From Candidatus Methylomirabilota bacterium (lineage in GTDB: Bacteria > Methylomirabilota > Methylomirabilia > Methylomirabilales > CSP1-5), in assembly GCA_023249165.1 (NCBI GenBank), contig JAHFDE010000132.1, positions 1 to 5,986 on the forward strand: a stretch of 5,986 bases of DNA. The letters run 5' to 3'. The position numbers were made by a program, and so were the translations under genes. The notes below the pieces were generated by a model that worked only from the letters and a program-made list of their open reading frames with translations, ran no database searches and was not told the origin of the DNA. Below are positions 1 through 5,986 of this stretch, one piece after another. How positions within the stretch are numbered: position 1 is the stretch's first letter; each line of letters starts with the position of its first letter.

Positions 1-2984
1 GCGAAGCCGCGGCGGAGCGTGTTCTCCGTGATGGTCCTGGGTTCCATGAACTGCAGGAGATAGTCGGGCCCGCCGGCCTTTGAGCCGATCCCTGACATCT
101 TGAACCCCCCAAAGGGCTGTCGGCCCACGATCGCCCCCGTGATCTTTCGGTTGATGTACAGGTTCCCCACCCGGAAGGCCGCCTTGGCTCGCTGGATGTG
201 GGCGGGGCTCCGGGAGTAGAGGCCTCCGGTCAAGGCGTACTCGGTCCCGTTGGCGATCTCGAGGGCCTCCTCGAATTCGGCAGCCCGCAACAGGGCTAGC
301 ACGGGGCCAAAGATCTCTTCCCGGGCGATGGTCGCAGCAGGGGGGACATCGGCAAAGACCGTCGGTCCCACATAGGTGCCGGTCTTCAGGTGTAAGGCGC
401 CGGTCTCCAGGACGAGCCTTGCTTCTCTCCGGCCCTGTTCGATATAGCGGAGGACCTTACGGTAGGCCTCCTCGTCAATCAACGGGCCGAGCGCAGTTCC
501 GGGATCTTCGGGTGGGCCGACCTTGAGACTGGCGGCCGCCTGCACGAGGCGCGTGAGGAAGGCATCGTGTGCCGATCCCACCACGATGGCCCGTGAGCAG
601 GCCGAGCATTTCTGGCCGGCGTAGCCGAAGGCCGAGGCTACGACGCCACGAACGGCCTCATCGAGGTCGGCGTCCTCGTCAACGATAATGGCGTTCTTGC
701 CCCCCATCTCGGCGATCACCCGTTTCGGACCCCGCTGACCCTTTTTCGTCTGCGCGGCCAGCTCGTAGATCCGGAGTCCCACCCCCCGTGAACCTGTAAA
801 CGCGACCAGATCAACGAGGGGACTCGTGACCAGGTATTCCCCCACCTCTTCCCCCAGACCCGGCAGATAATTCACCACCCCGGCGGGGAACCCGGCTTCT
901 TGGAAGATCGTCATGAGATGCCACGCCATGATCGGGGACTGTTCGGCCGGTTTCATGATGGCCGCATTGCCGGTGACGAGCGCGGCGGAGGTCATGCCGG
1001 TCAGGATGGCCAATGGGAAATTCCAGGGCGCGATGATCACGGCGACGCCCCGAGGCTGGTACAGGTATTCGTTCACCTCCCCCGGCGCATCTCCCAACCG
1101 CTGCCCCTTTCCGAGCCGCAACATCTCGCGCCCGTAGTATTCAAGGTAGTCAATGGACTCGGCCACGTCGGCGTCCGCCTCCCGCCAGGGCTTCCCCACC
1201 TCGTAGACCTCCCAGGCCGCCAGCTCGACCCTTTTCCGCCGCATGAGCGCCGCGGCCTGAAATAAGCGCTCGGCCCGGGCTTGGGGCGATGTGGAGGCCC
1301 ATCCGGGACATGCCCTCCTGGCAGCGTCCAGGGCCTGCTGCGCGGCATCGAGACCGGCGAGGGCCGTCCGGCCGACGGCCTCCTCGGGACGCGCGGGGTT
1401 CCGCGAGACCAGGTCTCGGGTGGTCCGGACTTCTTCGCCGCCGATGATCAACGGGTAGAAGCGGTCGAAGCGGCTCCGGACAGTGACGAGGGCCTCGTGC
1501 ATGCTTCTGCGATGTTCCTCGTGAGTGAAGTCAAGCTCCGGCTCGTTACGGAATGGGGCGGGCTCGCCGAGTGCCGGTGTGCTGGGTGCCGGGGACACCG
1601 CGCTTGGACCTGGGGCCGGCCCGGGCGGTTTCAGTAACTCCTCCGGAGACCAGTGCTCGGCGAAGCTGTGTCTCAGGAACGATTCATTGGAGGTATTCTC
1701 GAGGAGCCGCCGGATCAGATATCCCATCCCCGGGATCAGCTCTCCGAGGGGGGTGTACACGCGAACCCGCTGCCCCAGCCGAACCAGGGCATCTTTGATC
1801 GGGTCACCCATGCCGTACAGCATCTGAAATTCCAAGGCCTCCGCTGGTACCTTCAGATGCCGGGCCCAGGCCAGGGCAGCCGCGATGGAACGGATGTTGT
1901 GGCTTCCGATCGCGGGACGGACCAGATCGTCGTGCTCGAGGAGAAGACGGGTGAGCTGCTCGAAGTTGCGGTCCGTTTGCCACTTCTCCGTGAAGACCGG
2001 CACCGCCCATCCCTGTTGGCGGGCGATAACCACCTCGTAGTCCCAGTAGGCCCCCTTGACGAGGCGAACGCCGATCGAGGCGCGGCGCCGCCCGACCCAC
2101 GTCAGGAGATCGCGAAGATCCTGCTCCGCGTCCTTGAGATAGGCCTGGAGCACGACCCCGACGTCCTCGCGGCTTCGAAACTCCTCCTCGTCCAACAGCT
2201 CCTTAACGATCCTGAGGGTGAGGTCTTTGAACTCGTACTGCTCCATATCGACAGTCACGAAGGCCCCCACCTCTCGGGCCCGCCGCAGGATGGATCGAAG
2301 GCGAGCCTTGACCACCTCGACGCTCTCCTTTTGATCGAGGGGGTTGAACTGAGAGTGGAGGGAGCTGAGCTTGAGCGACACATTCACGGAGGGGAGTGGG
2401 CCCCGGTGGTCTCGGTCGAGGAGGAGTGAAGGCTCCCGCTGCCTCGCGTGCGAGGTGAGCGCGTCCAGAATGGTGAGGACACGCCGGTGGTACGCCTCTG
2501 CCTCCTCCTCGCTGACCGTCGCCTCGCCCAACGGATCGAGGGTGAACCCCATCTGTCGGCGCCTGAGGGCCTTGATGACCCTGAGCGCCTCCTCCATGGT
2601 GGCGCCGGCGATGAATCGCCGCGCCAGACGGAGGGCGGAGCGGCGGACCGCGAAGGCCAATGCCCGGGCTGCCAGATCCCGGCGCGAGGCGACGCGGAGG
2701 CCCCAGCGAAAGAGCCCCGGGAGGGCCTTCTCGTGGGGGGCGAGATACTCCGAGAGGTGATGGACGACCTGCTCGCTCGTCGTCAAGGTGGGCAGCACGT
2801 CGATGAAGCGGAACAGACCGACCTTCAAGGACTCGTCCCGCATGCACCACGTGAGGAGTCGCTCATCCCATCTGTCTCGAGACAGGATCGAGGGGGATGC
2901 GTCTTGCAGGTGGGCGAAGATCTGCCGGCCGATCTCTTGTGTGTCCTGCTTGACGTGCTGCCAGTCCTTTTCGGGGACGTCCAT
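1..2984 (-). CDS. putA: Bifunctional proline dehydrogenase / L-glutamate-gamma-semialdehyde (P5C) dehydrogenase, C-terminus cut by window edge
   Basis: This enzyme oxidises proline to P5C with FAD, passing electrons to membrane quinone, and then oxidises glutamate semialdehyde to glutamate with NAD+. The frame is open for 994 codons and runs off the window edge. Residues 1-150 form the helical N-terminal region. The proline dehydrogenase barrel spans roughly 190-445: VSLKLSS (K205), the VTVDMEQ strand (D246), VRLVKGAYWDYE (306-317), EFQMLYGMG (385-393) and the RRLLEN motif (R425 and R426, the usual proline-carboxylate ligands). A Pro/Ala-rich linker (about 449-475) leads to the aldehyde dehydrogenase domain: APWNFP (W654), FTGSRGVG (729-736), catalytic-type Glu759 in AEMGGKN and Cys793 in GQKCSAC. 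The 34-residue Glu-Cys spacing matches E. coli PutA. The tail (GGPDYLLQFMEPRTITENT) is close to the usual end of minimal PutAs near 1000 residues. There is no N-terminal ribbon-helix-helix, so it should not repress its own gene. The ATG start is supported by AGGGAG six bases upstream. The family call is very secure; only the last few residues are unseen. Confidence 0.97.
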   Translation of the reverse strand, partial: MDVPEKDWQHVKQDTQEIGRQIFAHLQDASPSILSRDRWDERLLTWCMRDESLKVGLFRFIDVLPTLTTSEQVVHHLSEYLAPHEKALPGLFRWGLRVASRRDLAARALAFAVRRSALRLARRFIAGATMEEALRVIKALRRRQMGFTLDPLGEATVSEEEAEAYHRRVLTILDALTSHARQREPSLLLDRDHRGPLPSVNVSLKLSSLHSQFNPLDQKESVEVVKARLRSILRRAREVGAFVTVDMEQYEFKDLTLRIVKELLDEEEFRSREDVGVVLQAYLKDAEQDLRDLLTWVGRRRASIGVRLVKGAYWDYEVVIARQQGWAVPVFTEKWQTDRNFEQLTRLLLEHDDLVRPAIGSHNIRSIAAALAWARHLKVPAEALEFQMLYGMGDPIKDALVRLGQRVRVYTPLGELIPGMGYLIRRLLENTSNESFLRHSFAEHWSPEELLKPPGPAPGPSAVSPAPSTPALGEPAPFRNEPELDFTHEEHRRSMHEALVTVRSRFDRFYPLIIGGEEVRTTRDLVSRNPARPEEAVGRTALAGLDAAQQALDAARRACPGWASTSPQARAERLFQAAALMRRKRVELAAWEVYEVGKPWREADADVAESIDYLEYYGREMLRLGKGQRLGDAPGEVNEYLYQPRGVAVIIAPWNFPLAILTGMTSAALVTGNAAIMKPAEQSPIMAWHLMTIFQEAGFPAGVVNYLPGLGEEVGEYLVTSPLVDLVAFTGSRGVGLRIYELAAQTKKGQRGPKRVIAEMGGKNAIIVDEDADLDEAVRGVVASAFGYAGQKCSACSRAIVVGSAHDAFLTRLVQAAASLKVGPPEDPGTALGPLIDEEAYRKVLRYIEQGRREARLVLETGALHLKTGTYVGPTVFADVPPAATIAREEIFGPVLALLRAAEFEEALEIANGTEYALTGGLYSRSPAHIQRAKAAFRVGNLYINRKITGAIVGRQPFGGFKMSGIGSKAGGPDYLLQFMEPRTITENTLRRGF

Positions 2985-3018
2985 CCCTGGCTCCCTGAAG
3001 GGGTTGCTCCTCACTACG

Positions 3019-3047
3019 ATTATAGGCGGAGAGGCATGCGGTTCCAA
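3019..3047 (-). promoter_or_regulatory. Probable sigma70-type promoter of putA
   Basis: Read on the minus strand, a perfect TATAAT (-10) lies at 3024-3019 and TTGGAA (-35, four of six matches to TTGACA) at 3047-3042, separated by exactly 17 bases. Transcription would start near 3012, giving a leader of about 27 bases before the putA ATG at 2984, with room for the AGGGAG ribosome site at 2991-2996. The consensus fit, spacing and position all agree. An in-frame GTG at 3014 is too close to the predicted transcription start to be a likely start codon. Confidence 0.72.
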
Positions 3048-3067
3048 ACCGTGCCGCTCATGCCTCT
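3030..3067. promoter_or_regulatory. Nested dyad symmetry over the putA -35 region, possible operator
   Basis: The outer arms AGAGGCATG (3030-3038) and CATGCCTCT (3059-3067) are perfect 9-base inverted repeats 20 bases apart. Inside them is a second perfect dyad, CGGTT-CCA-AACCG (3039-3051), which contains the predicted putA -35 box. The left outer arm lies in the promoter spacer and the right arm just upstream of the -35. Because the predicted transcription start is near 3012, this DNA is not in the putA transcript, so a protein binding site is more likely than an RNA hairpin. The regulator is unknown, and no regulator gene is in the window. Confidence 0.5.
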
Positions 3068-3138
3068 GCCTCGTCCCGTGACGACTGCAATCTTTGTTCC
3101 CTGCTGCGTCGGGGACCAACACCGAATGGGGCGCGCCG

Positions 3139-3167
3139 TTCCCCCCGCGGGGTGGCTGTGCTACAGT
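3139..3167 (+). promoter_or_regulatory. Weak candidate promoter for panE
   Basis: TGCTACAGT at 3159-3167 resembles an extended -10 element (TG, one base, then TACAGT, four of six matches). The hexamer 17 bases upstream (TTCCCC, 3139-3144) is a poor -35. A start near 3174 would leave about 32 bases before the panE GTG. It is the best candidate I can see for panE, but the evidence is modest. Confidence 0.3.
3143..3152. repeat. Perfect 10-base palindrome in the putA-panE intergenic region
   Basis: CCCCGCGGGG is fully self-complementary and lies 54 bases before the panE start, just upstream of the weak panE -10-like sequence. It may be a small regulatory site, but short G/C palindromes are common by chance in DNA of this composition. 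Confidence 0.25.
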
Positions 3168-3205
3168 GAAACGGAGATCGGGACAGATGATACAAGGAGA
3201 ACACG

Positions 3206-4117
3206 GTGAAGATTGCGGTGATGGGGGCCGGGGCCGTGGGGGGGTACTTCGGGGCGCTCCTTCACCGGGGAGGGCTCGATGTGACCCTGATCGCGCGAGG
3301 TCGGCATCTGGAGGCCATCAAGGCGCACGGGCTTCGGATCAAGAGCATCCAGGGGGATCTGACTGTGCCGGCCAAGGTCGTCGGTGATCCCAGCGCGGTC
3401 GGCCCGGTGGATCTGATCCTCTTCTGTGTGAAGTCCTATGACACGGAATCGGCCGCGCGTCAGTGTCTGCCGATCCTTCAAGAAAGCACCGCCATTCTGT
3501 CCCTCCAGAACGGGGTCGACAACGAAGAGAAGATCGCGATGGTCGCCGGAGGCGAGAAGGTCCTCGGGGGGGTTGCCTACATTGGGGCCGGTATCTTCGA
3601 GCCCGGGGTGATCGTGCATACGGCTGAAGGCCGGATCGTCTTTGGAGAGATGCACGGAGGAATCAGCGAACGGGTGCGGCGCCTGGAGCAGACCTTTCGT
3701 GACGCCGGCTTCCCCGCAGAAGTCTCCTCCAACATCCAGGCGATCTTGTGGGGAAAGCTCTGCTGGAACGCTGCCTTCAACGCGCTCAACACCCTCGTGG
3801 GGGGTGAGGTCCGCGTCCTGCTGGAGCGGCCGGAGACTCGAAGATTGGCCAGGCAGGTCATGGAGGAGGTTCGGGCCGTCGCCATCGCGAACGGCGTCCT
3901 CCTCTCCGAAGACCTCGCCGAGCGCCTTCTCACATGGACCGATACTGCTGCCGGGGCCATGAAGACCTCGACCCGGCAAGACCTGGAGGCGGGGAAGGCG
4001 CTGGAGGTCGAGGCGTTAAACGGGGCTGTGGTCCGAAAGGGAGAAGCGGCGGGCGTCCCCACCCCGTTCAACTTTGCCATCTATGCTCTCCTTAAAGCTA
4101 TCGACCCGGCGTCCTGA
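3206..4117 (+). CDS. panE: 2-dehydropantoate 2-reductase (ketopantoate reductase)
   Basis: Enzymes of this family reduce ketopantoate to pantoate with NADPH in the cytoplasm, a step in pantothenate and coenzyme A synthesis. The 303-residue product matches the length of E. coli PanE. The Rossmann fold opens with MKIAVMGAGAVGGYFG (dinucleotide loop at residues 7-12), followed by the LILFCVKSYDT strand (K76) and SLQNGVDNEE (N102). The C-terminal helical domain carries ILWGKLCWNAAFNALNTL, whose Lys184 and Asn188 correspond to the catalytic Lys and Asn of the family, and ALEVEALNG, where Glu267 aligns with the substrate-binding Glu. The start is GTG, chosen because AAGGAG sits six bases upstream and the nucleotide-binding strand begins at once. 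It is divergent from putA and convergent with the membrane-protein gene. Family membership is secure. The ketopantoate substrate is an inference, since relatives in this fold can use other 2-oxo acids and no other pan genes are visible. Confidence 0.93.
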   Translation: MKIAVMGAGAVGGYFGALLHRGGLDVTLIARGRHLEAIKAHGLRIKSIQGDLTVPAKVVGDPSAVGPVDLILFCVKSYDTESAARQCLPILQESTAILSLQNGVDNEEKIAMVAGGEKVLGGVAYIGAGIFEPGVIVHTAEGRIVFGEMHGGISERVRRLEQTFRDAGFPAEVSSNIQAILWGKLCWNAAFNALNTLVGGEVRVLLERPETRRLARQVMEEVRAVAIANGVLLSEDLAERLLTWTDTAAGAMKTSTRQDLEAGKALEVEALNGAVVRKGEAAGVPTPFNFAIYALLKAIDPAS

Positions 4118-4135
4118 CCCCTCCCGTTGTCTCCG

Positions 4136-4957
4136 TCAAATCCAGAGCTCGGGCGCGCGTCGCCACACCAGGTGGGCCAATACGTACAGTTCTAGACCGA
4201 AGGGTAGGTAGCCCAGATAGCCGAGGAACGGCATCTCGAATAGAGGCCAGAAACCGACCCCGGGAAGGTGATACACCCACTTTGGATACGAGAAATAATT
4301 CCACATCTCCCAGAAGAACCCGCAGGTAAGAGCCCCGGTGCCGAGTGCAGTGACCGGGCGCCAATCGCCGTGCTGCAGGCGCGTCAGGATCGATCGCTTG
4401 CCGAGCCATACGTTGAGGGGTTCCACGAGGCAAAGGACCGAGATCCACATGAATGGGTAGAAATAGCGGGGTAATACCAAGAGCAGGCTGAGCATGGCGC
4501 AGCCGGCCAGAAAGAGCCCAGCGCAGACGCGAGACGTGACTGGGACGCGGGGGCCGTGGGCGAAGCGCCCCAGCCAGCCGAGGGATCCCACCAGCTCGGC
4601 CGTGACGAAGACTGCCGGCATCACGGTGGAGAACCCCAGCGACGCGAAGAAACCGTACTCCAGATCGCTGAAGAGTTCACGGCCGAGATACCGCCAGTTC
4701 CCGGTCCGCCAGTTGATGGCCTCGAAGAGCCACCAGACCGGTACCGAGATCACGAAGAGCATGGCGAAGTCGCGCGGTGATCGGGTGAGTGGCGAGCTGC
4801 CGGTGCGGCGAAGGACCAGTGCATCAACGACCAGGATGTACCCCAGCCACAGCGGAAAAAACAGCACGTGCGTCCGCGGCCCCGGTAACAACCAGTTCAG
4901 CAACCACGAGACTCCGAGCAAGAGGCCCCCGATCATCCCGTGCCACCGCTTCGTCAC
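4136..4957 (-). CDS. Polytopic membrane protein of unknown function with an internal duplication
   Basis: I do not recognise a named family. From the GTG at 4957 the product has 273 residues, with about eight hydrophobic segments near 7-24, 30-50, 63-83, 101-124, 143-163, 166-185, 200-218 and 234-262. It is rich in Trp, Phe and Tyr, and would lie in the cytoplasmic membrane. The two halves align: FFPL..W......VDAL (33-47) with FYPF..W......VEPL (166-181); SPLTR (55-59) with SILTR (189-193); FEAINW (78-83) with WEMWNY (216-221); and LEYGFFASLGF (99-109) with FEMPFLGYLGY (240-250). An ATG at 5035 would add 26 residues and overlap the hydrolase gene. I rejected it because it has no well-placed ribosome site and encodes a non-hydrophobic Gly/Arg stretch, whereas the GTG has AGGGG seven bases upstream. 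It lies 56 bases after the hydrolase stop on the same strand, so co-transcription is likely. It ends 18 bases from the panE stop. It is almost certainly a real gene; its function is open. Confidence 0.87.
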   Translation of the reverse strand: MTKRWHGMIGGLLLGVSWLLNWLLPGPRTHVLFFPLWLGYILVVDALVLRRTGSSPLTRSPRDFAMLFVISVPVWWLFEAINWRTGNWRYLGRELFSDLEYGFFASLGFSTVMPAVFVTAELVGSLGWLGRFAHGPRVPVTSRVCAGLFLAGCAMLSLLLVLPRYFYPFMWISVLCLVEPLNVWLGKRSILTRLQHGDWRPVTALGTGALTCGFFWEMWNYFSYPKWVYHLPGVGFWPLFEMPFLGYLGYLPFGLELYVLAHLVWRRAPELWI

Positions 4958-4964
4958 AGCCGGG

Positions 4965-4969
4965 CCCCT
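4965..4969 (-). promoter_or_regulatory. Ribosome binding site that decides the membrane-protein start
   Basis: AGGGG (within GGAAAGGGG, minus strand) is seven bases before the GTG at 4957. It supports this start over the upstream ATG at 5035. The site lies in the loop of a short potential hairpin with arms CGGGC (4975-4979) and GCCCG (4961-4965). Confidence 0.6.
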
Positions 4970-5013
4970 TTCCAGCCCGCAAAGAACAGGCCCACATCTC
5001 CCGCCAGTTCCGG

Positions 5014-5877
5014 TTATGGATTGACGGCTCGCCATGTCCTAACGAGCTCTTGGGCAATAGGGTTCGTCACATCGTTGTCCGTCCAGTATCCCAGGTGAGA
5101 CACTGGGTTCCAGCTACTGAGGAGGCCGCCCGCATTGATCTCTCTATCAGCCTTGACAGCCTTTCGGTATGCTTCGTTCAGGGTTTTCAGCGGATACGCG
5201 ATGACATCGTCCTCATCATAGTAGTTTACCCATTCGCCCGCCAGGTCGGGATAGTGCTTCGAGAGGCCGGGCGAAGGCACCTGGATGGGGACACCAAAGT
5301 TCGGGTACCGAAGACTCCACATGGCGATGGGGCTTCCCAGCGTATAGAATAGCGTGAACGTTTCTCCTCGCTCCAAGGGGGTGTCGCCGATCTTCTTCTT
5401 CACGCGTGCGGCGATGAGCGGCCGCTTCGGATGCTGCAGATCGTAGAAATAGTTGCTCGCAATCACCGATCCCAGGCTGTGGGCGATGACACAGAGGGGG
5501 GCCTTCTCCCCGGCTTCAGCGGCAAGGCGATTGAGACTCTCGGCGAATTTCTCATGAATCCCATCGTAGATCCGTCGATCCTTCGGAGTCGGCTGATAGG
5601 CAATGGCGTCTCCTGCAAAATCCACAAGGAAGCGGCGCAGCGTCGTGAAGTCCATTTCGCCCCCGCGTTTCATCCTTCTCCAGAGTTCTTCCTCCGCGTC
5701 TTGCACCGCCGGGGCCCAGTACACGGGCAGGATCGCCAATTCGGAGGCAGGGTCCTGTATCTTCTGTCCCAACTCCTTCGCAAACCGCCCCTTCAGCTCT
5801 TGTGTCATGCCATCGGCAAATTGTGGATCCTGCTTCCCGACGCCGTGAATGATGGCCACTGCGATCTTCTGTGACAT
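5014..5877 (-). CDS. Alpha/beta-hydrolase fold protein (serine hydrolase, substrate unknown)
   Basis: This is a 287-residue probable serine esterase or lipase-like hydrolase. The first strand and oxyanion region are AVAIIHGVGKQDP (6-18). The nucleophile elbow is VIAHSLGSVIA (130-140), with Ser134 as the expected nucleophile, followed by the helix ASNYFYDL. The acid is probably Asp224 in NYYDEDDVIAYPL (218-230), and the His is probably His261 in NPVSHLGYWTD, giving the Ser-Asp-His order of the fold. No signal peptide or membrane segment is apparent, so it is probably cytoplasmic. The frame stays open to 5952, but ATG 5877 is preferred: AGGAGG lies seven bases upstream, and the protein then begins directly at the first beta strand. 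It precedes the membrane-protein gene by 56 bases, suggesting an operon. The N-terminal HGVG and late acid and His motifs recall lipase-like or PGAP1-like serine hydrolases, but the substrate cannot be named. The fold call is firm; esterase activity is inferred. Confidence 0.88.
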   Translation of the reverse strand: MSQKIAVAIIHGVGKQDPQFADGMTQELKGRFAKELGQKIQDPASELAILPVYWAPAVQDAEEELWRRMKRGGEMDFTTLRRFLVDFAGDAIAYQPTPKDRRIYDGIHEKFAESLNRLAAEAGEKAPLCVIAHSLGSVIASNYFYDLQHPKRPLIAARVKKKIGDTPLERGETFTLFYTLGSPIAMWSLRYPNFGVPIQVPSPGLSKHYPDLAGEWVNYYDEDDVIAYPLKTLNEAYRKAVKADREINAGGLLSSWNPVSHLGYWTDNDVTNPIAQELVRTWRAVNP

Positions 5878-5884
5878 CCCATGC

Positions 5885-5890
5885 CCTCCT
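5885..5890 (-). promoter_or_regulatory. Strong ribosome binding site that decides the hydrolase start
   Basis: AGGAGG (minus strand, within AAAGGAGGGC) lies seven bases before the ATG at 5877. This near-perfect Shine-Dalgarno excludes the longer reading that begins at 5952, whose extra 25 residues are Gly/Arg/Cys-rich and lie before the first strand of the fold. Confidence 0.7.
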
Positions 5891-5986
5891 TTCCTTCCAA
5901 TTCCGTCCCTCATTTCACGGGGATTGCAGCATGAAGGCTTCGACCCATTCACGTCGGCCTCTTCCGAGTAACGTCCTCTTGTCGAT

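Noticed and set aside
1653..2429. A 258-codon plus-strand open frame, and further plus-strand frames between 900 and 3209
   Set aside because: They are mirror frames of putA, whose minus-strand translation is continuous and carries catalytic motifs throughout. The overlapping frames give no domain.
2203..2850. A 215-codon minus-strand frame inside putA
   Set aside because: It is out of frame with PutA and encodes a Pro/Arg/Gly-rich sequence typical of shifted GC-rich coding DNA. PutA itself reads through without a frameshift.
3030..3067. The nested dyad as an RNA leader, riboswitch or terminator
   Set aside because: It lies upstream of the predicted putA transcription start, and on the panE side no T-run follows it. 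A DNA operator is the simpler reading.
3161..3979. A 272-codon minus-strand open frame opposite panE
   Set aside because: It lies antisense to a well-supported panE with all family motifs. Its translation shows no recognisable domain, and long antisense frames are expected opposite GC-rich genes.
4118..4135. Possible bidirectional terminator between convergent panE and the membrane-protein gene
   Set aside because: The 18-base gap has no inverted repeat and no T-run on either strand.
4958..5035. Longer N-terminus for the membrane protein from ATG 5035
   Set aside because: The extra 26 residues are Gly/Arg-rich and non-hydrophobic, the ATG overlaps the end of the hydrolase gene and has no well-spaced ribosome site, while GTG 4957 has one.
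5910..5950. Possible promoter for the hydrolase gene (TGCTGCAAT on the minus strand)
   Set aside because: The -10-like hexamer has an extended TG, but there is no acceptable -35 at the right distance. The true promoter may lie beyond the window.
5878..5952. Longer N-terminus for the hydrolase from ATG 5952
   Set aside because: The segment is the leader containing the strong AGGAGG site for ATG 5877, and its translation does not resemble part of the fold.

Overview
The window is GC-rich, gene-dense bacterial DNA with a strong G/C preference at third codon positions and purine-rich Shine-Dalgarno sequences. The fused PutA enzyme (proline dehydrogenase plus P5C dehydrogenase in one chain) is typical of Gram-negative and related environmental phyla (Proteobacteria, Acidobacteria, NC10-like lineages). 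A precise phylum cannot be fixed from these genes. There are no tRNA, rRNA, CRISPR or IS features and no sign of recent transfer; this looks like ordinary chromosomal metabolic sequence.

Layout. Positions 1-2984 (minus strand) hold nearly all of a minimal bifunctional putA, cut at its C-terminus by the window edge. It is read from a well-formed sigma70-type promoter at 3019-3047, whose -35 box lies inside a nested dyad symmetry (3030-3067) that looks like an operator. A 221-base divergent intergenic region separates putA from a panE-like ketopantoate reductase gene (3206-4117, plus strand). panE converges, with an 18-base gap, on a minus-strand pair: an alpha/beta hydrolase of 287 residues (stop at 5014, chosen start 5877), followed 56 bases downstream by a polytopic membrane protein (4136-4957, 273 residues). 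Positions 5878-5986 are the leader of that pair.

How the genes work together. PutA oxidises proline to glutamate, feeding electrons to quinone and NAD+. The panE product would reduce ketopantoate to pantoate for coenzyme A synthesis. The two share only a divergent promoter region, and no pathway link is evident. The hydrolase and the membrane protein are probably co-transcribed, and their roles are not known. The least ordinary observations are the internal duplication of the membrane protein, with three matched acidic positions in its two halves, and the dyad over the putA promoter. No clearly new multi-gene system is visible.
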